From DATILL01 sp035476575 (GTDB lineage Bacteria; Actinomycetota; Actinomycetes; Mycobacteriales; JACQDL01), in assembly GCA_035476575.1 (NCBI GenBank), contig DATILL010000158.1, positions 1-43,435 on the forward strand: a stretch of 43,435 bases of DNA, written 5' to 3'. How positions within the stretch are numbered: position 1 is the stretch's first letter; each line of letters opens with the position of its first letter. The position numbers and the translations under genes were made by a program. The notes under the pieces were generated by a model. The model ran no database searches. It saw only the letters and a list, made by a program, of their open reading frames with translations, and was not told the DNA's origin. Shown piece after piece: positions 31,588 through 38,783 of the stretch.

Positions 31588-32445
31588 GTGCGCCGCCACT
31601 ACAACGGATTGAAGACCGCTGCCCTGCTGGGGCTGTTGTCCGCCTTGATCCTGTGGATCGGCAGCCTGTTCGGGCGGGGCGGCCTGTTCATCGGGCTGGT
31701 GCTCGCCCTTGGCACCAACGCCTTCGCCTACTGGTTCTCGGATCGGCTGGCACTGGCCTCGATGCATGCCCGGCCGGTGACCGAGGCCGAGCAGCCGACC
31801 CTCTACCGGACCGTCCGGGAGCTCGCCACGGCGGCCCGCCAGCCGATGCCGCGGCTGTACGTGAGCCCGACCAACCAGCCGAACGCTTTCGCCACCGGTC
31901 GCAACCCGCGCCGCGCCGCGGTGTGCTGCACCGAGGGCATCCTTGCCATCCTGGACGAGCGGGAGCTGCGCGCCGTGCTCGGGCATGAGCTGTCGCACGT
32001 CTACAATCGCGACATCCTGATCTCGTCGGTGGCCGGCGCGCTGGCCAGCGTGATCATGTACCTGTCGCACCTGGCGTTCTTCGCGTCGCTGTTCGGCGGC
32101 CGGGATGACGAGGACCGCAACCCGCTCGCCGGCCTGCTGCTGATGGTGCTCGGCCCGATCGCGGCGACGCTGATCCAGCTCGCGATCAGCCGCTCCCGGG
32201 AGTACCAGGCGGACGCGGACGGCGCAATGCTGACCGGCGACCCGCTGGCGCTGGCAAGCGCGCTGGCCAAGTTGCAGCACGGCACCCAGGCGCTGCCGCT
32301 GCCGCAGGAGGATCGGCTTGTCGCCACCAGTCACCTGATGATCGCGAACCCGTTCCGCGGCGGGGGGCTGGCTGGCTTGTTCTCGACCCACCCGCCGATG
32401 GAGGACCGGATTCGCCGGCTGCGGGAGATGGCCGGCCTGCGCTGA
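31588..32445 (+). CDS. htpX: HtpX-like membrane zinc metalloprotease
   Basis: HtpX is a membrane protease that degrades misfolded membrane proteins. The 285-residue product has two N-terminal hydrophobic segments and the zinc site His133-Glu134-x2-His137 in LGHELSHVYNRD. A second pair of membrane segments follows, then the third ligand Glu in ISRSREYQADADGA. STHPPMEDRIRRLREMA is the usual end. The GTG at 31588 starts MRRHYNGLKTAALLGLLSA, matching family N-termini; CAAGGA lies upstream as a modest ribosome site. It is 71 bp after nuoN2 and may have its own promoter. A link with complex I quality control is only suggested by position. Confidence 0.93.
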   Translation: MRRHYNGLKTAALLGLLSALILWIGSLFGRGGLFIGLVLALGTNAFAYWFSDRLALASMHARPVTEAEQPTLYRTVRELATAARQPMPRLYVSPTNQPNAFATGRNPRRAAVCCTEGILAILDERELRAVLGHELSHVYNRDILISSVAGALASVIMYLSHLAFFASLFGGRDDEDRNPLAGLLLMVLGPIAATLIQLAISRSREYQADADGAMLTGDPLALASALAKLQHGTQALPLPQEDRLVATSHLMIANPFRGGGLAGLFSTHPPMEDRIRRLREMAGLR

Positions 32446-32461
32446 CCGCGGGACTGGCGAC

Positions 32462-33352
32462 TCAGAGCCGTGGGCGACCGTCCATGACCGCCTGGGCGAT
32501 CTCCATGACGTACTGCCCGTAGCCGGACTTGCCCAGCGCCTCGCCGAGCTTGTACGCCGCGTCCGCGTCGATGTAGCCCTGCTGGAGGGCGATCTCCTCC
32601 AGGCAGGAGATCCGCACGCCCTGCCGGTGTTCCAGCACCTGCACGAACTGGCTGGCCTCCAGCAGGCTGTCGTGGGTGCCGGTGTCCAGCCAGGCGGTGC
32701 CGCGGCCGAGGTTCACCAGGCGTGCCTGGCCCTGGGCGACGTAGGCGTTGTTGATGTCGGTGATCTCCAGCTCGCCGCGAGCCGAGGGCGTCAGGCTGGC
32801 GGCGATGTCGATGACGGCGTTGTCGTAGAAGTACAGGCCGGTGATGGCGAGGTTGGACCGCGGCTGGGCGGGTTTCTCCTCGATCGACAACAGCCGGCCG
32901 GCCGAGTCGACCTCGGCGACGCCGTACCGCTGCGGGTCCTTGACCGGGTAGCCGAACAGGGTGCACCCGCCGAGCCCGGCCACCGCCTGCTGCAGCGTGG
33001 TGCCGAGGCCGTGGCCGTAGAAGATGTTGTCGCCGAGGATCAGGCAGGCGGAGTCGGTGCCGACGTGCTCGCGGCCGATGATGAACGCCTCGGCCAACCC
33101 GTTGGGGAGAGCCTGCTCGGCGTACGAGAGGGACAGCCCGAGCGCGGAGCCGTCGCCGAACAACCGGCGGAACAGCGGCAGGTCCTGTGGCGTGGAGATG
33201 ACCAGGATCTCCTGGATGCCGGCCAGCATGAGCACCGACATCGGGTAGTAGATCATCGGCTTGTCGTAGACCGGGAGAAGCTGCTTGGAGACGGCCTGGG
33301 TGATCGGGTGCAGCCGGGAGCCCGCCCCGCCGGCCAGGATAATGCCCTTCAT
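32462..33352 (-). CDS. rmlA: Glucose-1-phosphate thymidylyltransferase
   Basis: RmlA makes dTDP-glucose from glucose-1-phosphate and dTTP, the first step toward dTDP-rhamnose and other deoxysugars. The 296-residue protein begins MKGIILAGGAGSRLHPITQA, with the nucleotide-binding loop, followed by SKQLLPVYDKPMIYYPMSVL. Catalytic-site stretches include LILGDNIFYGHGL and VEEKP-like IEEKPAQPRSN. WLDTGTHDSLLEAS is also conserved. AGGGA precedes the ATG at 33352. Other rml genes are not in view. It is convergent with htpX, whose stop lies 16 bp away. Confidence 0.94.
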   Translation of the reverse strand: MKGIILAGGAGSRLHPITQAVSKQLLPVYDKPMIYYPMSVLMLAGIQEILVISTPQDLPLFRRLFGDGSALGLSLSYAEQALPNGLAEAFIIGREHVGTDSACLILGDNIFYGHGLGTTLQQAVAGLGGCTLFGYPVKDPQRYGVAEVDSAGRLLSIEEKPAQPRSNLAITGLYFYDNAVIDIAASLTPSARGELEITDINNAYVAQGQARLVNLGRGTAWLDTGTHDSLLEASQFVQVLEHRQGVRISCLEEIALQQGYIDADAAYKLGEALGKSGYGQYVMEIAQAVMDGRPRL

Positions 33353-33399
33353 GCCGTCCCTTAACGGTAGTGGGTGGACCAGTAGGTTGGGTGGACCAG

Positions 33400-33891
33400 C
33401 TAGCGGTAGTTGGTGAACTGCAGCGCGATGCCGAAGTCGGCCTCCTTGAGGAGCTGGATGACCGCTTGGAGGTCGTCCTTCTTCTTGGCCGTGACGCGGA
33501 GCTGGTCGCCCTGGATCTGGGCCTGCACGCCCTTCGGGGCGGCGTCCCGGATCGTCTTGGAGATGGCCTTGGCCTTCTCGCTGGAGATGCCCTGCTGGAT
33601 GGTAGCGTTGATCTTGTACGTACGGCCGGAGGCCTGTGGGTCGCCGGCGTCGAGGGCCTTCAGCGAGATGCCGCGCTTGATCAGCTTCTCCTTGAAGACC
33701 TCCAGCGCGGCCCGGACCCGGTCCTCGGTGTCGGCCTGCAGCGTGACGGCCTCCTCGCCGGCCCAGGAGACCGAGGCGTTGGTGCCACGGAAGTCGAAGC
33801 GCTGGCCGAGCTCCTTGCTGGCCTGGTTGAGCGCATTGTCCACCTCCTGCCGGTCGACCTTGCTGACCACGTCGAACGACGAATCTGCCAC
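33400..33891 (-). CDS. YajQ-family nucleotide-binding protein
   Basis: The 163-residue protein matches YajQ from end to end: MADSSFDVVSKVDRQEVDNA, RFDFRGTNASVSW, KRGISLKALDAGDPQASG and ALQFTNYR. Members bind nucleotides or RNA, and a Xanthomonas member has been reported to bind cyclic di-GMP. The role in actinobacteria is unknown. The ribosome site AGAGGGG lies before the ATG. It is 47 bp upstream of rmlA on the same strand, so the two may share a transcript. Confidence 0.93.
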   Translation of the reverse strand: MADSSFDVVSKVDRQEVDNALNQASKELGQRFDFRGTNASVSWAGEEAVTLQADTEDRVRAALEVFKEKLIKRGISLKALDAGDPQASGRTYKINATIQQGISSEKAKAISKTIRDAAPKGVQAQIQGDQLRVTAKKKDDLQAVIQLLKEADFGIALQFTNYR

Positions 33892-33937
33892 GGTTTGACC
33901 CCTCTGGTACGGCGTAGACCACCCTGTACGGTGCCGG

Positions 33938-33968
33938 TTGGAGCACCGGCGTCCCTACCTTGTATCCT
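33938..33968 (+). promoter_or_regulatory. Possible promoter of the tRNA-Tyr gene
   Basis: TTGGAG (33938-33943) and TATCCT (33963-33968) are 19 bp apart, about 38 bp before the tRNA. The spacing is slightly long. A GC-rich hairpin, GCCGGT-N6-ACCGGC, overlaps the -35. Confidence 0.35.
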
Positions 33969-34005
33969 GCCCGGCGTGTGCCCGCCAAGCCGGGGTGCAC
34001 GCCAA

Positions 34006-34087
34006 GGCGGGTTGCCCGAGTGGTCAAAGGGAGCAGTCTGTAAAACTGCCGGCTCAGCCTACGTTGGTTCGAACCCAACACCCGCCA
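34006..34087 (+). tRNA. tRNA-Tyr (anticodon GTA)
   Basis: The 82-nt gene folds as a class II tRNA. The acceptor stem pairs GGCGGGT (34006-34012) with ACCCGCC (34080-34086). The anticodon arm GCAGT-CTGTAAA-ACTGC places GTA at 34040-34042. A long variable arm (around CGGCTCAGCCTACG) and a T-arm TTGG-TTCGAAC-CCAA follow. CCA is not encoded. Genes for tRNA-Tyr are known integration targets (SLP1 of Streptomyces uses one), and this one is followed by integrative-element genes. Confidence 0.95.
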
Positions 34088-34557
34088 CTTCCCACGAAAC
34101 GGCCCCTGACCTGCGAGCCTAGGTCACCGGCCGATCTTGCTGTATAAGGTCCGGCTGTGTCCGGCCATCACCGGCCAGTCACGGCCGTCTGTCCCAGGTG
34201 AGTCCCAGCGGCCCTCGGGCAAACCTGCTGCAACATTGGGGCTGTGCGCCTCGCCGCCGTCCGCCGGGTGTTTAACACCGGCCCGGCCCGTCTGGTCCGT
34301 CTGCGTCGATCTGAGGGCTTCGTTTCGGGTGTCTCGCCGGGGCTGTGTTGGCCACAGCGAGCCAGGACCTTGGCGCCGAGGTAAGGGGGGCGGGTGCCGC
34401 CCGGTCGTCGGTACGTCGCCTACGGCCGTGCGGTCGGGCCGTACCAGAGGGGAGGAGGGCTGTCCGTGGCGGCGTGCACCCGCACCTAAACCGCAGGGCC
34501 GGGACTGGTGTGACAGAGAATTAGAGAGAGCGTCCAGACCACCTGGCCGCTGGCCGA
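34088..34557. other. Gap between tRNA-Tyr and the first GTGGGACA block
   Basis: No convincing gene is visible. GTGTT-T-AACAC within CCGGGTGTTTAACACCGG (34264-34281) is a short palindrome. If the element entered at the tRNA, this is its left terminal DNA. Confidence 0.45.
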
Positions 34558-34713
34558 GCTGCCGCCGCCCGGCATGTTGCAGCCGGTCTTGCCCCGCTCG
34601 GTCCGGTGGGACAGGTGGGACAGCCCCGAGACGTTGCTGTCCCACCGTGTTTGCGCAGGTCAGCGCGGGTGGTGGGACAGTGGGACAGTGGGACACCTCC
34701 GGGTCGGTCACAC
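34558..34713. repeat. Direct repeat block, left copy, with GTGGGACA octamers
   Basis: It matches 35459-35604 along most of its length, same orientation. It has five direct GTGGGACA octamers (34606, 34615, 34672, 34680, 34688; the last three exactly head to tail) and one inverted copy (34638). An 11-bp stem, GGTGGGACAGC with GCTGTCCCACC, forms around a loop of about 10 bases. The stretch GTTTGCGCAGGTCAGCG is shared with the right copy. Confidence 0.85.
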
Positions 34714-34715
34714 AC

Positions 34716-34940
34716 CCACCTTCTTTCTGGGTAGCCTATGAACATGACAAACGTCACGAAGTCTCACCTATCGGGCCTGGGTTGGCGATCATCCGAAACC
34801 CGCTTCAGGTGTGCACCGCCTCTGACCAGCCAAAACACGCTCCCGAAGCCCTCCCGGACTCCCGCCGCGACCCCTCCGAGGCCTCAGGTGTGCAGGCCCG
34901 CCCCATCCGCCCTGGTCAGAGGCCCAGCCGCAGGGGTAGG
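34716..34940 (+). promoter_or_regulatory. Probable CRISPR leader
   Basis: It lies upstream of the first intact repeat, at the end opposite to the degenerate terminal repeat. The first ~80 bases are richer in A/T than nearby DNA. It carries an 11-bp direct repeat, TCAGGTGTGCA (34805 and 34884), and a perfect 12-bp inverted pair, GCCTCTGACCAG (34818-34829) with CTGGTCAGAGGC (34912-34923). I cannot pick a promoter with confidence. Confidence 0.5.
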
Positions 34941-35424
34941 GTACGAAACCACGTCACGCCACCAGGCGTATAGAAACCCTGAGATGGACAGGTGGTACAC
35001 GCCCGCCACGACGACGGTACGAAACCACGTCACGCCACCAGGCGTATAGAAACGAAGCGCGTGCGCCCGGCCATCTCAATAGGCCACGTACGAAACCACG
35101 TCACGCCACCAGGCGTATAGAAACATGCTCGGCTGGCGGTTATTAACTGCCAGGTCGATCGTACGAAACCACGTCACGCCACCAGGCGTATAGAAACTGT
35201 CGTCGGGCAACGGCACCCAGGGAACGGTGTTCCACTGTACGAAACCACGTCACGCCACCAGGCGTATAGAAACAAGCCCGCACGGAAGCCTAATCTCAAT
35301 AGTCTCACCCGTACGAAACCACGTCACGCCACCAGGCGTATAGAAACGACCGCCCGCGCCGCCTTCGTGATCCCGGCGAACGGACCGTACGAAACTACGT
35401 CACGCCACCAGGCGTATAGATAAC
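34941..35424 (+). CRISPR. CRISPR array: seven 37-bp repeats, six spacers, no cas genes in view
   Basis: Repeats start at 34941, 35017, 35088, 35161, 35237, 35311 and 35387. The first six are identical; each begins GTACGAAACCACGTCACGCC and ends GGCGTATAGAAAC, and ACGCC-ACCA-GGCGT can form a short hairpin. The seventh has a C-to-T change and an altered end (TAGATAAC), so it is the old, distal end and new spacers enter on the left. Spacers are 34-39 bp and all different. The 37-bp length and GAAAC end recall type I-B/I-D or III repeats, but the type cannot be set without cas genes. The array must depend on Cas proteins encoded elsewhere, or be inactive. It is bracketed by two GTGGGACA blocks and lies next to integrative-element genes. 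Confidence 0.97.
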
Positions 35425-35458
35425 GGGTTTTCGGCTTATCGGCCACGACCGCGCCGGG

Positions 35459-35604
35459 TAGCCGCCGCGCCGCACCGTTATGCAACCGATCTTGGCCGCT
35501 CGGTTAGGTGGGACAGCCAGAGACGTTGCTGTCCCACCATGTTTGCGCAGGTCAGCGGGGGTGGTGGGACAGTGGGACAGGTGGGACAGCTCCGGGGTAG
35601 GTCA
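35459..35604. repeat. Direct repeat block, right copy, with GTGGGACA octamers
   Basis: Partner of 34558-34713. It holds four direct octamers (35508, 35564, 35572, 35581) and one inverted copy (35530), and the same 11-bp stem. It starts about 35 bp after the last CRISPR repeat and ends about 20 bp before the stop of the GNAT gene. Confidence 0.85.
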
Positions 35605-35624
35605 CCCGTCCCACGTCCGAGGGG

Positions 35625-36128
35625 TCAGTCTGTGATCGGTCGTTGGTAAAGCGCGCCGGAGCGGCGGTTCGCCCGGTTGACCACGCGAACCGAGCGGAAC
35701 CCGCGCTCGGCGTAGTAGCGGTGGAGTCCGGTGTTCGTCCGCCATGCGTCGAGGCGAAGCCACTTCTTGCCGGCTTTCGCTGCGAGGTCCGCAGCCCAGT
35801 CGAGCAGGGCAGTTCCGACTTCTTGGCCGGCCGCATCCCGTGTGATGGCCATGCGGTGTACGTAGAGTGCGTTCTCGGGCTCATCGTTGGGTTGCCAGAA
35901 GTCGGGGTCGGCGTAGCTGTCGACTGTGACTGTCCCGATGATCCGGCCGTCTTGTTCGGCGAGGTAGCACTCGCCGCGTTCGATCGAGCCCGCTATGCGG
36001 TCGAGTCGTGGCGGGTACTGCCACTGGTCAATGCCGCGTGAAGCGAGCCAGGCAGCGGCGGCATTCCAGAGCCTGACAACCTCGTGAGCTTCGCCAGCCC
36101 GTGCGGGACGGATGGTCAGGTCGTTCAC
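35625..36128 (-). CDS. GNAT-family N-acetyltransferase
   Basis: The 167-residue protein has the GNAT fold. ECYLAEQDGRIIGTVTV is the central strand region, and YVHRMAITRDAAGQEVGTAL is the acetyl-CoA-binding motif. LRLDAWRTNTGLHRYYAERG follows. The acceptor is unknown. The GTG overlaps the stop of the GntR gene (GTGA), so both are made from one transcript. A GNAT protein next to the GntR regulator is a common pairing at this end of actinomycete integrative elements. The surrounding DNA is less GC-rich than the nuo genes. Confidence 0.88.
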   Translation of the reverse strand: MNDLTIRPARAGEAHEVVRLWNAAAAWLASRGIDQWQYPPRLDRIAGSIERGECYLAEQDGRIIGTVTVDSYADPDFWQPNDEPENALYVHRMAITRDAAGQEVGTALLDWAADLAAKAGKKWLRLDAWRTNTGLHRYYAERGFRSVRVVNRANRRSGALYQRPITD

Positions 36129-36904
36129 TCGGCCTCACTGTTAGATCGTGTCCGCTCGAACACGATTACGTGTCGGTCGCTTGGCAGCACGTTGAGGACT
36201 ACCCGCACGGGCAGGTCTTCCGAGTCGAAACCCGTGACGATGTGTAGGGCTACCGGAGTTCCTTGCTCCAATGACAGTCGGTGTACCTCGTCTGGGGTTG
36301 GCATACGCACATAAATCTCATCCAGTGCGCGGACCTGCTCATGACCCAACTCAGCAAGCACCGTATTAGCGCCACGACCGATGTCGGCCGGTGACATGAT
36401 TTCGCTGCCCCCGACGATCGAGCGGGGGAAATATGAGTCGTTCAGGTGGAAGGGCTGCCCGGCCAGGGATCGCAGCCGTCTTCTTACTACCACCATTTCT
36501 CCGTCCGGCGTATGCAGCCGTTCGGCTACTTCCGGCGGTGGGGTGACTATTGCTACGTCGATCTTCTGAGTTGGTTCGCGCCCTTCGGATGTCATTGCCC
36601 GCATGAAGGAGTCCATCTCTGGCGCGTGCGGTTGTGGCATGAATTCGGCCTGTGGTCGGTAGAGCATGTGCTGCCACTGCCGGACGAAGTGCCCCTGCGG
36701 CCGGCGTGAAACTACCAACCCTTGTTGGATAAGCTGCGCCAAGCCTTGCCGGGCTGTCTGCCGCGTTACCTCGAATCGTTCGGCTAGCTCCATCTCGGTA
36801 GGCAACTGAGCGCCGGGCGGCAGAGTGCCGTCCGTGATCTGGGCGCGCAGCTCATCGGCGATCTGTTGGTACAGCGGTCCCGGACGCTGGCGGTACATGG
36901 CCAC
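36125..36904 (-). CDS. GntR-family (HutC-type) repressor, KorSA-like
   Basis: The 259-residue protein has an N-terminal winged helix: PLYQQIADELRAQITDG, LPTEMELAERFEVTRQTARQ and LAQLIQQGLVVSRRPQGHFV. A HutC/UTRA effector domain follows, including VVRRRLRSLAGQPFHLND and a ligand-pocket region ending near GTPVALHIVTGF. In elements such as pSAM2 the equivalent KorSA represses excision and replication genes. I chose the GTG at 36904 because GGAG lies 7 bases before it; the ATG two codons later is the alternative. Two matching operator-like palindromes lie just upstream. Confidence 0.88.
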   Translation of the reverse strand: MAMYRQRPGPLYQQIADELRAQITDGTLPPGAQLPTEMELAERFEVTRQTARQGLAQLIQQGLVVSRRPQGHFVRQWQHMLYRPQAEFMPQPHAPEMDSFMRAMTSEGREPTQKIDVAIVTPPPEVAERLHTPDGEMVVVRRRLRSLAGQPFHLNDSYFPRSIVGGSEIMSPADIGRGANTVLAELGHEQVRALDEIYVRMPTPDEVHRLSLEQGTPVALHIVTGFDSEDLPVRVVLNVLPSDRHVIVFERTRSNSEAE

Positions 36905-36923
36905 AGCGCTACTCCGTTCGAGT

Positions 36924-36939
36924 GATTGTCTAGTCAATC
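36924..36939. promoter_or_regulatory. Operator-like palindrome 1
   Basis: GATTGTCTAGTCAATC is an almost perfect palindrome around CTAG, 20 bp before the GntR start. It is likely an autoregulatory site of the neighbouring GntR protein. Confidence 0.6.
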
Positions 36940-36992
36940 CATACTTACATCTTGACGAGGCTAGCGTGGCTTGGCAAGCTCCGCATTGTCCA

Positions 36993-37008
36993 GATGGTCT
37001 AGTCAATC
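36993..37008. promoter_or_regulatory. Operator-like palindrome 2
   Basis: GATGGTCTAGTCAATC matches palindrome 1 at 15 of 16 positions and lies 12 bp before the first plus-strand gene of the element. The same repressor could thus control both divergent transcripts. Confidence 0.6.
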
Positions 37009-37020
37009 GGAGTCGAGCTG

Positions 37021-37278
37021 ATGGGGAGCAACCGTAGGAAGCCGGCCGAGCCGGCCGAGTGGGGCGATGAGCTGGCCGAGCCGTCGCGGGCTGAGCTAGC
37101 TGCGATCGAGGCTGAGTGGCCGTTGATTGAGGCCGAGCTAGTGGTGGTGGATGCGTTGGCTCGGCTGGCTGCGGAGCCGGCGCATGAGTGGTTGTGGCGT
37201 CGGCATCGTCGGGCGGTGCGCCGGGTGTTGCTGGTTGCGCGCTCGGCGCCGGCCACCGGTTCGGGGGTGGCGGCGTGA
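37021..37278 (+). CDS. Small conserved AICE protein (DUF6284-like)
   Basis: The 85-residue product contains AELAAIEAEWPLIEAELVVV and a basic end, WRRHRRAVRRVLLVAR. This resembles small proteins (DUF6284, from memory) found in actinomycete integrative elements; no function is known. It is charged and helical, with no membrane segment. It is the first gene of the rightward operon, and its stop overlaps the next GTG. Confidence 0.65.
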   Translation: MGSNRRKPAEPAEWGDELAEPSRAELAAIEAEWPLIEAELVVVDALARLAAEPAHEWLWRRHRRAVRRVLLVARSAPATGSGVAA

Positions 37279-37529
37279 GCGGGCGGGTGAACACGGACGT
37301 GTGGCTGTACGGGTTCAGCGCAGCCGACGTGAGCGAGCGGCCGTTCGGCGGCAAGCAGGTCCGCGTCAAGGTGGCGGCGGGTGAGCACGGCGAGCACGGG
37401 GTCTCCTTCGTGTTCGGCGAGGGCGTGATGCCGCTGGATGAGCAGGTGGCGGCGTGCCGCCGCGCGGCTGAGGTGTTCGCGTCGGTTGCGGGCCGGCTTG
37501 AGGCCAGCCTGGCGGGGGGTGGCCGGTGA
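37275..37529 (+). CDS. Hypothetical small protein
   Basis: This 84-residue protein is not one I recognise. It includes TDVWLYGFSAADVSERPFGG and VSFVFGEGVMPLDEQVAACR, a beta-rich half followed by a helix. The GTG overlaps the previous stop (GTGA); a second GTG four codons on is possible. It belongs to the same overlapping gene run. Confidence 0.6.
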   Translation: MSGRVNTDVWLYGFSAADVSERPFGGKQVRVKVAAGEHGEHGVSFVFGEGVMPLDEQVAACRRAAEVFASVAGRLEASLAGGGR

Positions 37530-37921
37530 TGTCGGCGGCGTGGTGGGCGGCCTGCGGGGTGTGTGAGGACCACGGCGGCCCGTACTGCGACGACGTGGCT
37601 GCTGCGGCTGCTGGTGGTGGGCACGACGGCCGTTACCACGGGGGCAGGCCGACGGCGGTCACGTGGCGCGCCGAATGCGTGCGGGTGCCCGCTGAGACGG
37701 CTGGCCATTGGCACACCGTGCTCGTGCCCCGGCTGCCGGGTGTGTGGTGGGTGGACTGTGAGGTGTGTGAGCTGGCGTCCGGCCCGTTGGGTTGTGAGGC
37801 GGAGGCGGTGCAGCTCGCGGGGGTTCATGACGATGTGCATCACCGTGGCCGTCCTACGGTGACGGTTCACCCGGTCGCCGGGTCCGGCGGGGTGCCGGCG
37901 GTGGATGGGGTGGCGGCGTGA
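37526..37921 (+). CDS. Hypothetical Cys/His-rich protein
   Basis: The 131-residue product has two Cys clusters, CGVCEDHGGPYC and CEVCELASGPLGC, plus many His residues, so it may bind zinc. No family is recognised. The GTG at 37526 overlaps the previous stop; an ATG directly follows it and could be the start instead. Confidence 0.6.
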   Translation: MMSAAWWAACGVCEDHGGPYCDDVAAAAAGGGHDGRYHGGRPTAVTWRAECVRVPAETAGHWHTVLVPRLPGVWWVDCEVCELASGPLGCEAEAVQLAGVHDDVHHRGRPTVTVHPVAGSGGVPAVDGVAA

Positions 37922-38328
37922 GCGGCCGGTCCGGGCGCCGGTCCGGGTGGTGGTGGGTGGAGCTGTGGCCGGGTGGCCCGCGTGAGCTGTGCCGGATCGA
38001 GGATGGGCTGCCGACGTTCGGGTTCCGGCAGGCCCCGGCGTGTCTGGTGACGCGCCGGCAGCTCCGGGCGGCCGGGCTGCGGCCGAACGGCCAGGAACCG
38101 ACCGGTCAGCTCAAGTGGCGCAGTGGCCGGCGGTGGGCCGCGCTGTACCGGCTGGACCTGGCCGCGCCGGTCCGGCCGGCGAGCCCGGCGCAGCTCGCCG
38201 CGCTCGGCCGGGCGATGGCAGCGCGCCGATACTGCCGGGTCCACGGCGGCTACGTGGACCACTGCGTACGCGGCCCGGAACGCATGTGCGGGCAGTGTTT
38301 CGACCGGCTGAGCGAGGTGGCCGCATGA
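37918..38328 (+). CDS. RRQLRAAGLRP-motif protein with C-terminal Cys/His cluster
   Basis: The 136-residue protein carries TRRQLRAAGLRPNGQEPTGQ, a motif I recall from many small actinomycete plasmid and AICE proteins. It ends with CRVHGGYVDHCV and MCGQCFDRL, a likely zinc site. It may bind DNA or RNA; the function is not known. It is coupled to both neighbours by GTGA/ATGA overlaps. Confidence 0.65.
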   Translation: MSGRSGRRSGWWWVELWPGGPRELCRIEDGLPTFGFRQAPACLVTRRQLRAAGLRPNGQEPTGQLKWRSGRRWAALYRLDLAAPVRPASPAQLAALGRAMAARRYCRVHGGYVDHCVRGPERMCGQCFDRLSEVAA

Positions 38329-38783
38329 CCGGGCAGCCAAGAGGAGTTGTTGAGGCCTGGACCGGCGGTCCTTCCGCCAAGAACGTACCGCCGGTCCGGG
38401 CTGTGGGCCCCACCGCTTCGTATGGGATGGAGCCGTCTGTGATCCTCGCGCAGCCTGTTGCGGGTCAGCTACCTGGGTCGTTGGCCGGGCTGGGTGAGCA
38501 TCCGGTGCTGGCGGGTGTGGCGGTGCTGGCCTTGGTCGGGGTGCTGTCGGTGTGGCGTTCCGGGCGGGGCCAGGCCCGGCGGGCGGGGCAGGTGGTCAGC
38601 CTGGCCGGGCGGATCGTGGTCACGGCCGGGCTGATCGTGGCGGTGCAGTGGGTGGTCTTCGCCTACGGCGGGCTGACGGCCCGGGTGGTGGTGCTGGGGC
38701 TGCCGGCGTTGTTCGCGGCGCACACCCTGACCCATGCCGTGACCGTGACACCGGGGCAGGCCCGGCGGGGTGGTCGGCGGTGA
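38325..38783 (+). CDS. Small membrane protein, Spd-like
   Basis: The 152-residue protein has three hydrophobic segments between residues 50 and 140: VLAGVAVLALVGVLSVW, IVVTAGLIVAVQWVVFAY and VVVLGLPALFAAHTLTHAV. Its place just before the DUF2637 and translocase genes suggests a role in plasmid spread between mycelial compartments, as for Spd proteins. That is inference from context. The ATG overlaps the previous stop. Confidence 0.6.
   Translation: MTGQPRGVVEAWTGGPSAKNVPPVRAVGPTASYGMEPSVILAQPVAGQLPGSLAGLGEHPVLAGVAVLALVGVLSVWRSGRGQARRAGQVVSLAGRIVVTAGLIVAVQWVVFAYGGLTARVVVLGLPALFAAHTLTHAVTVTPGQARRGGRR

Noticed and set aside
34124..34711. Minus-strand open frame after tRNA-Tyr, considered as an integrase remnant
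   Set aside because: The translation has no tyrosine-recombinase motif and is low complexity; it also covers the octamer block.
34738..35049. Open reading frame running into the CRISPR array
   Set aside because: Its second half simply translates CRISPR repeats, and it has no recognisable protein features.
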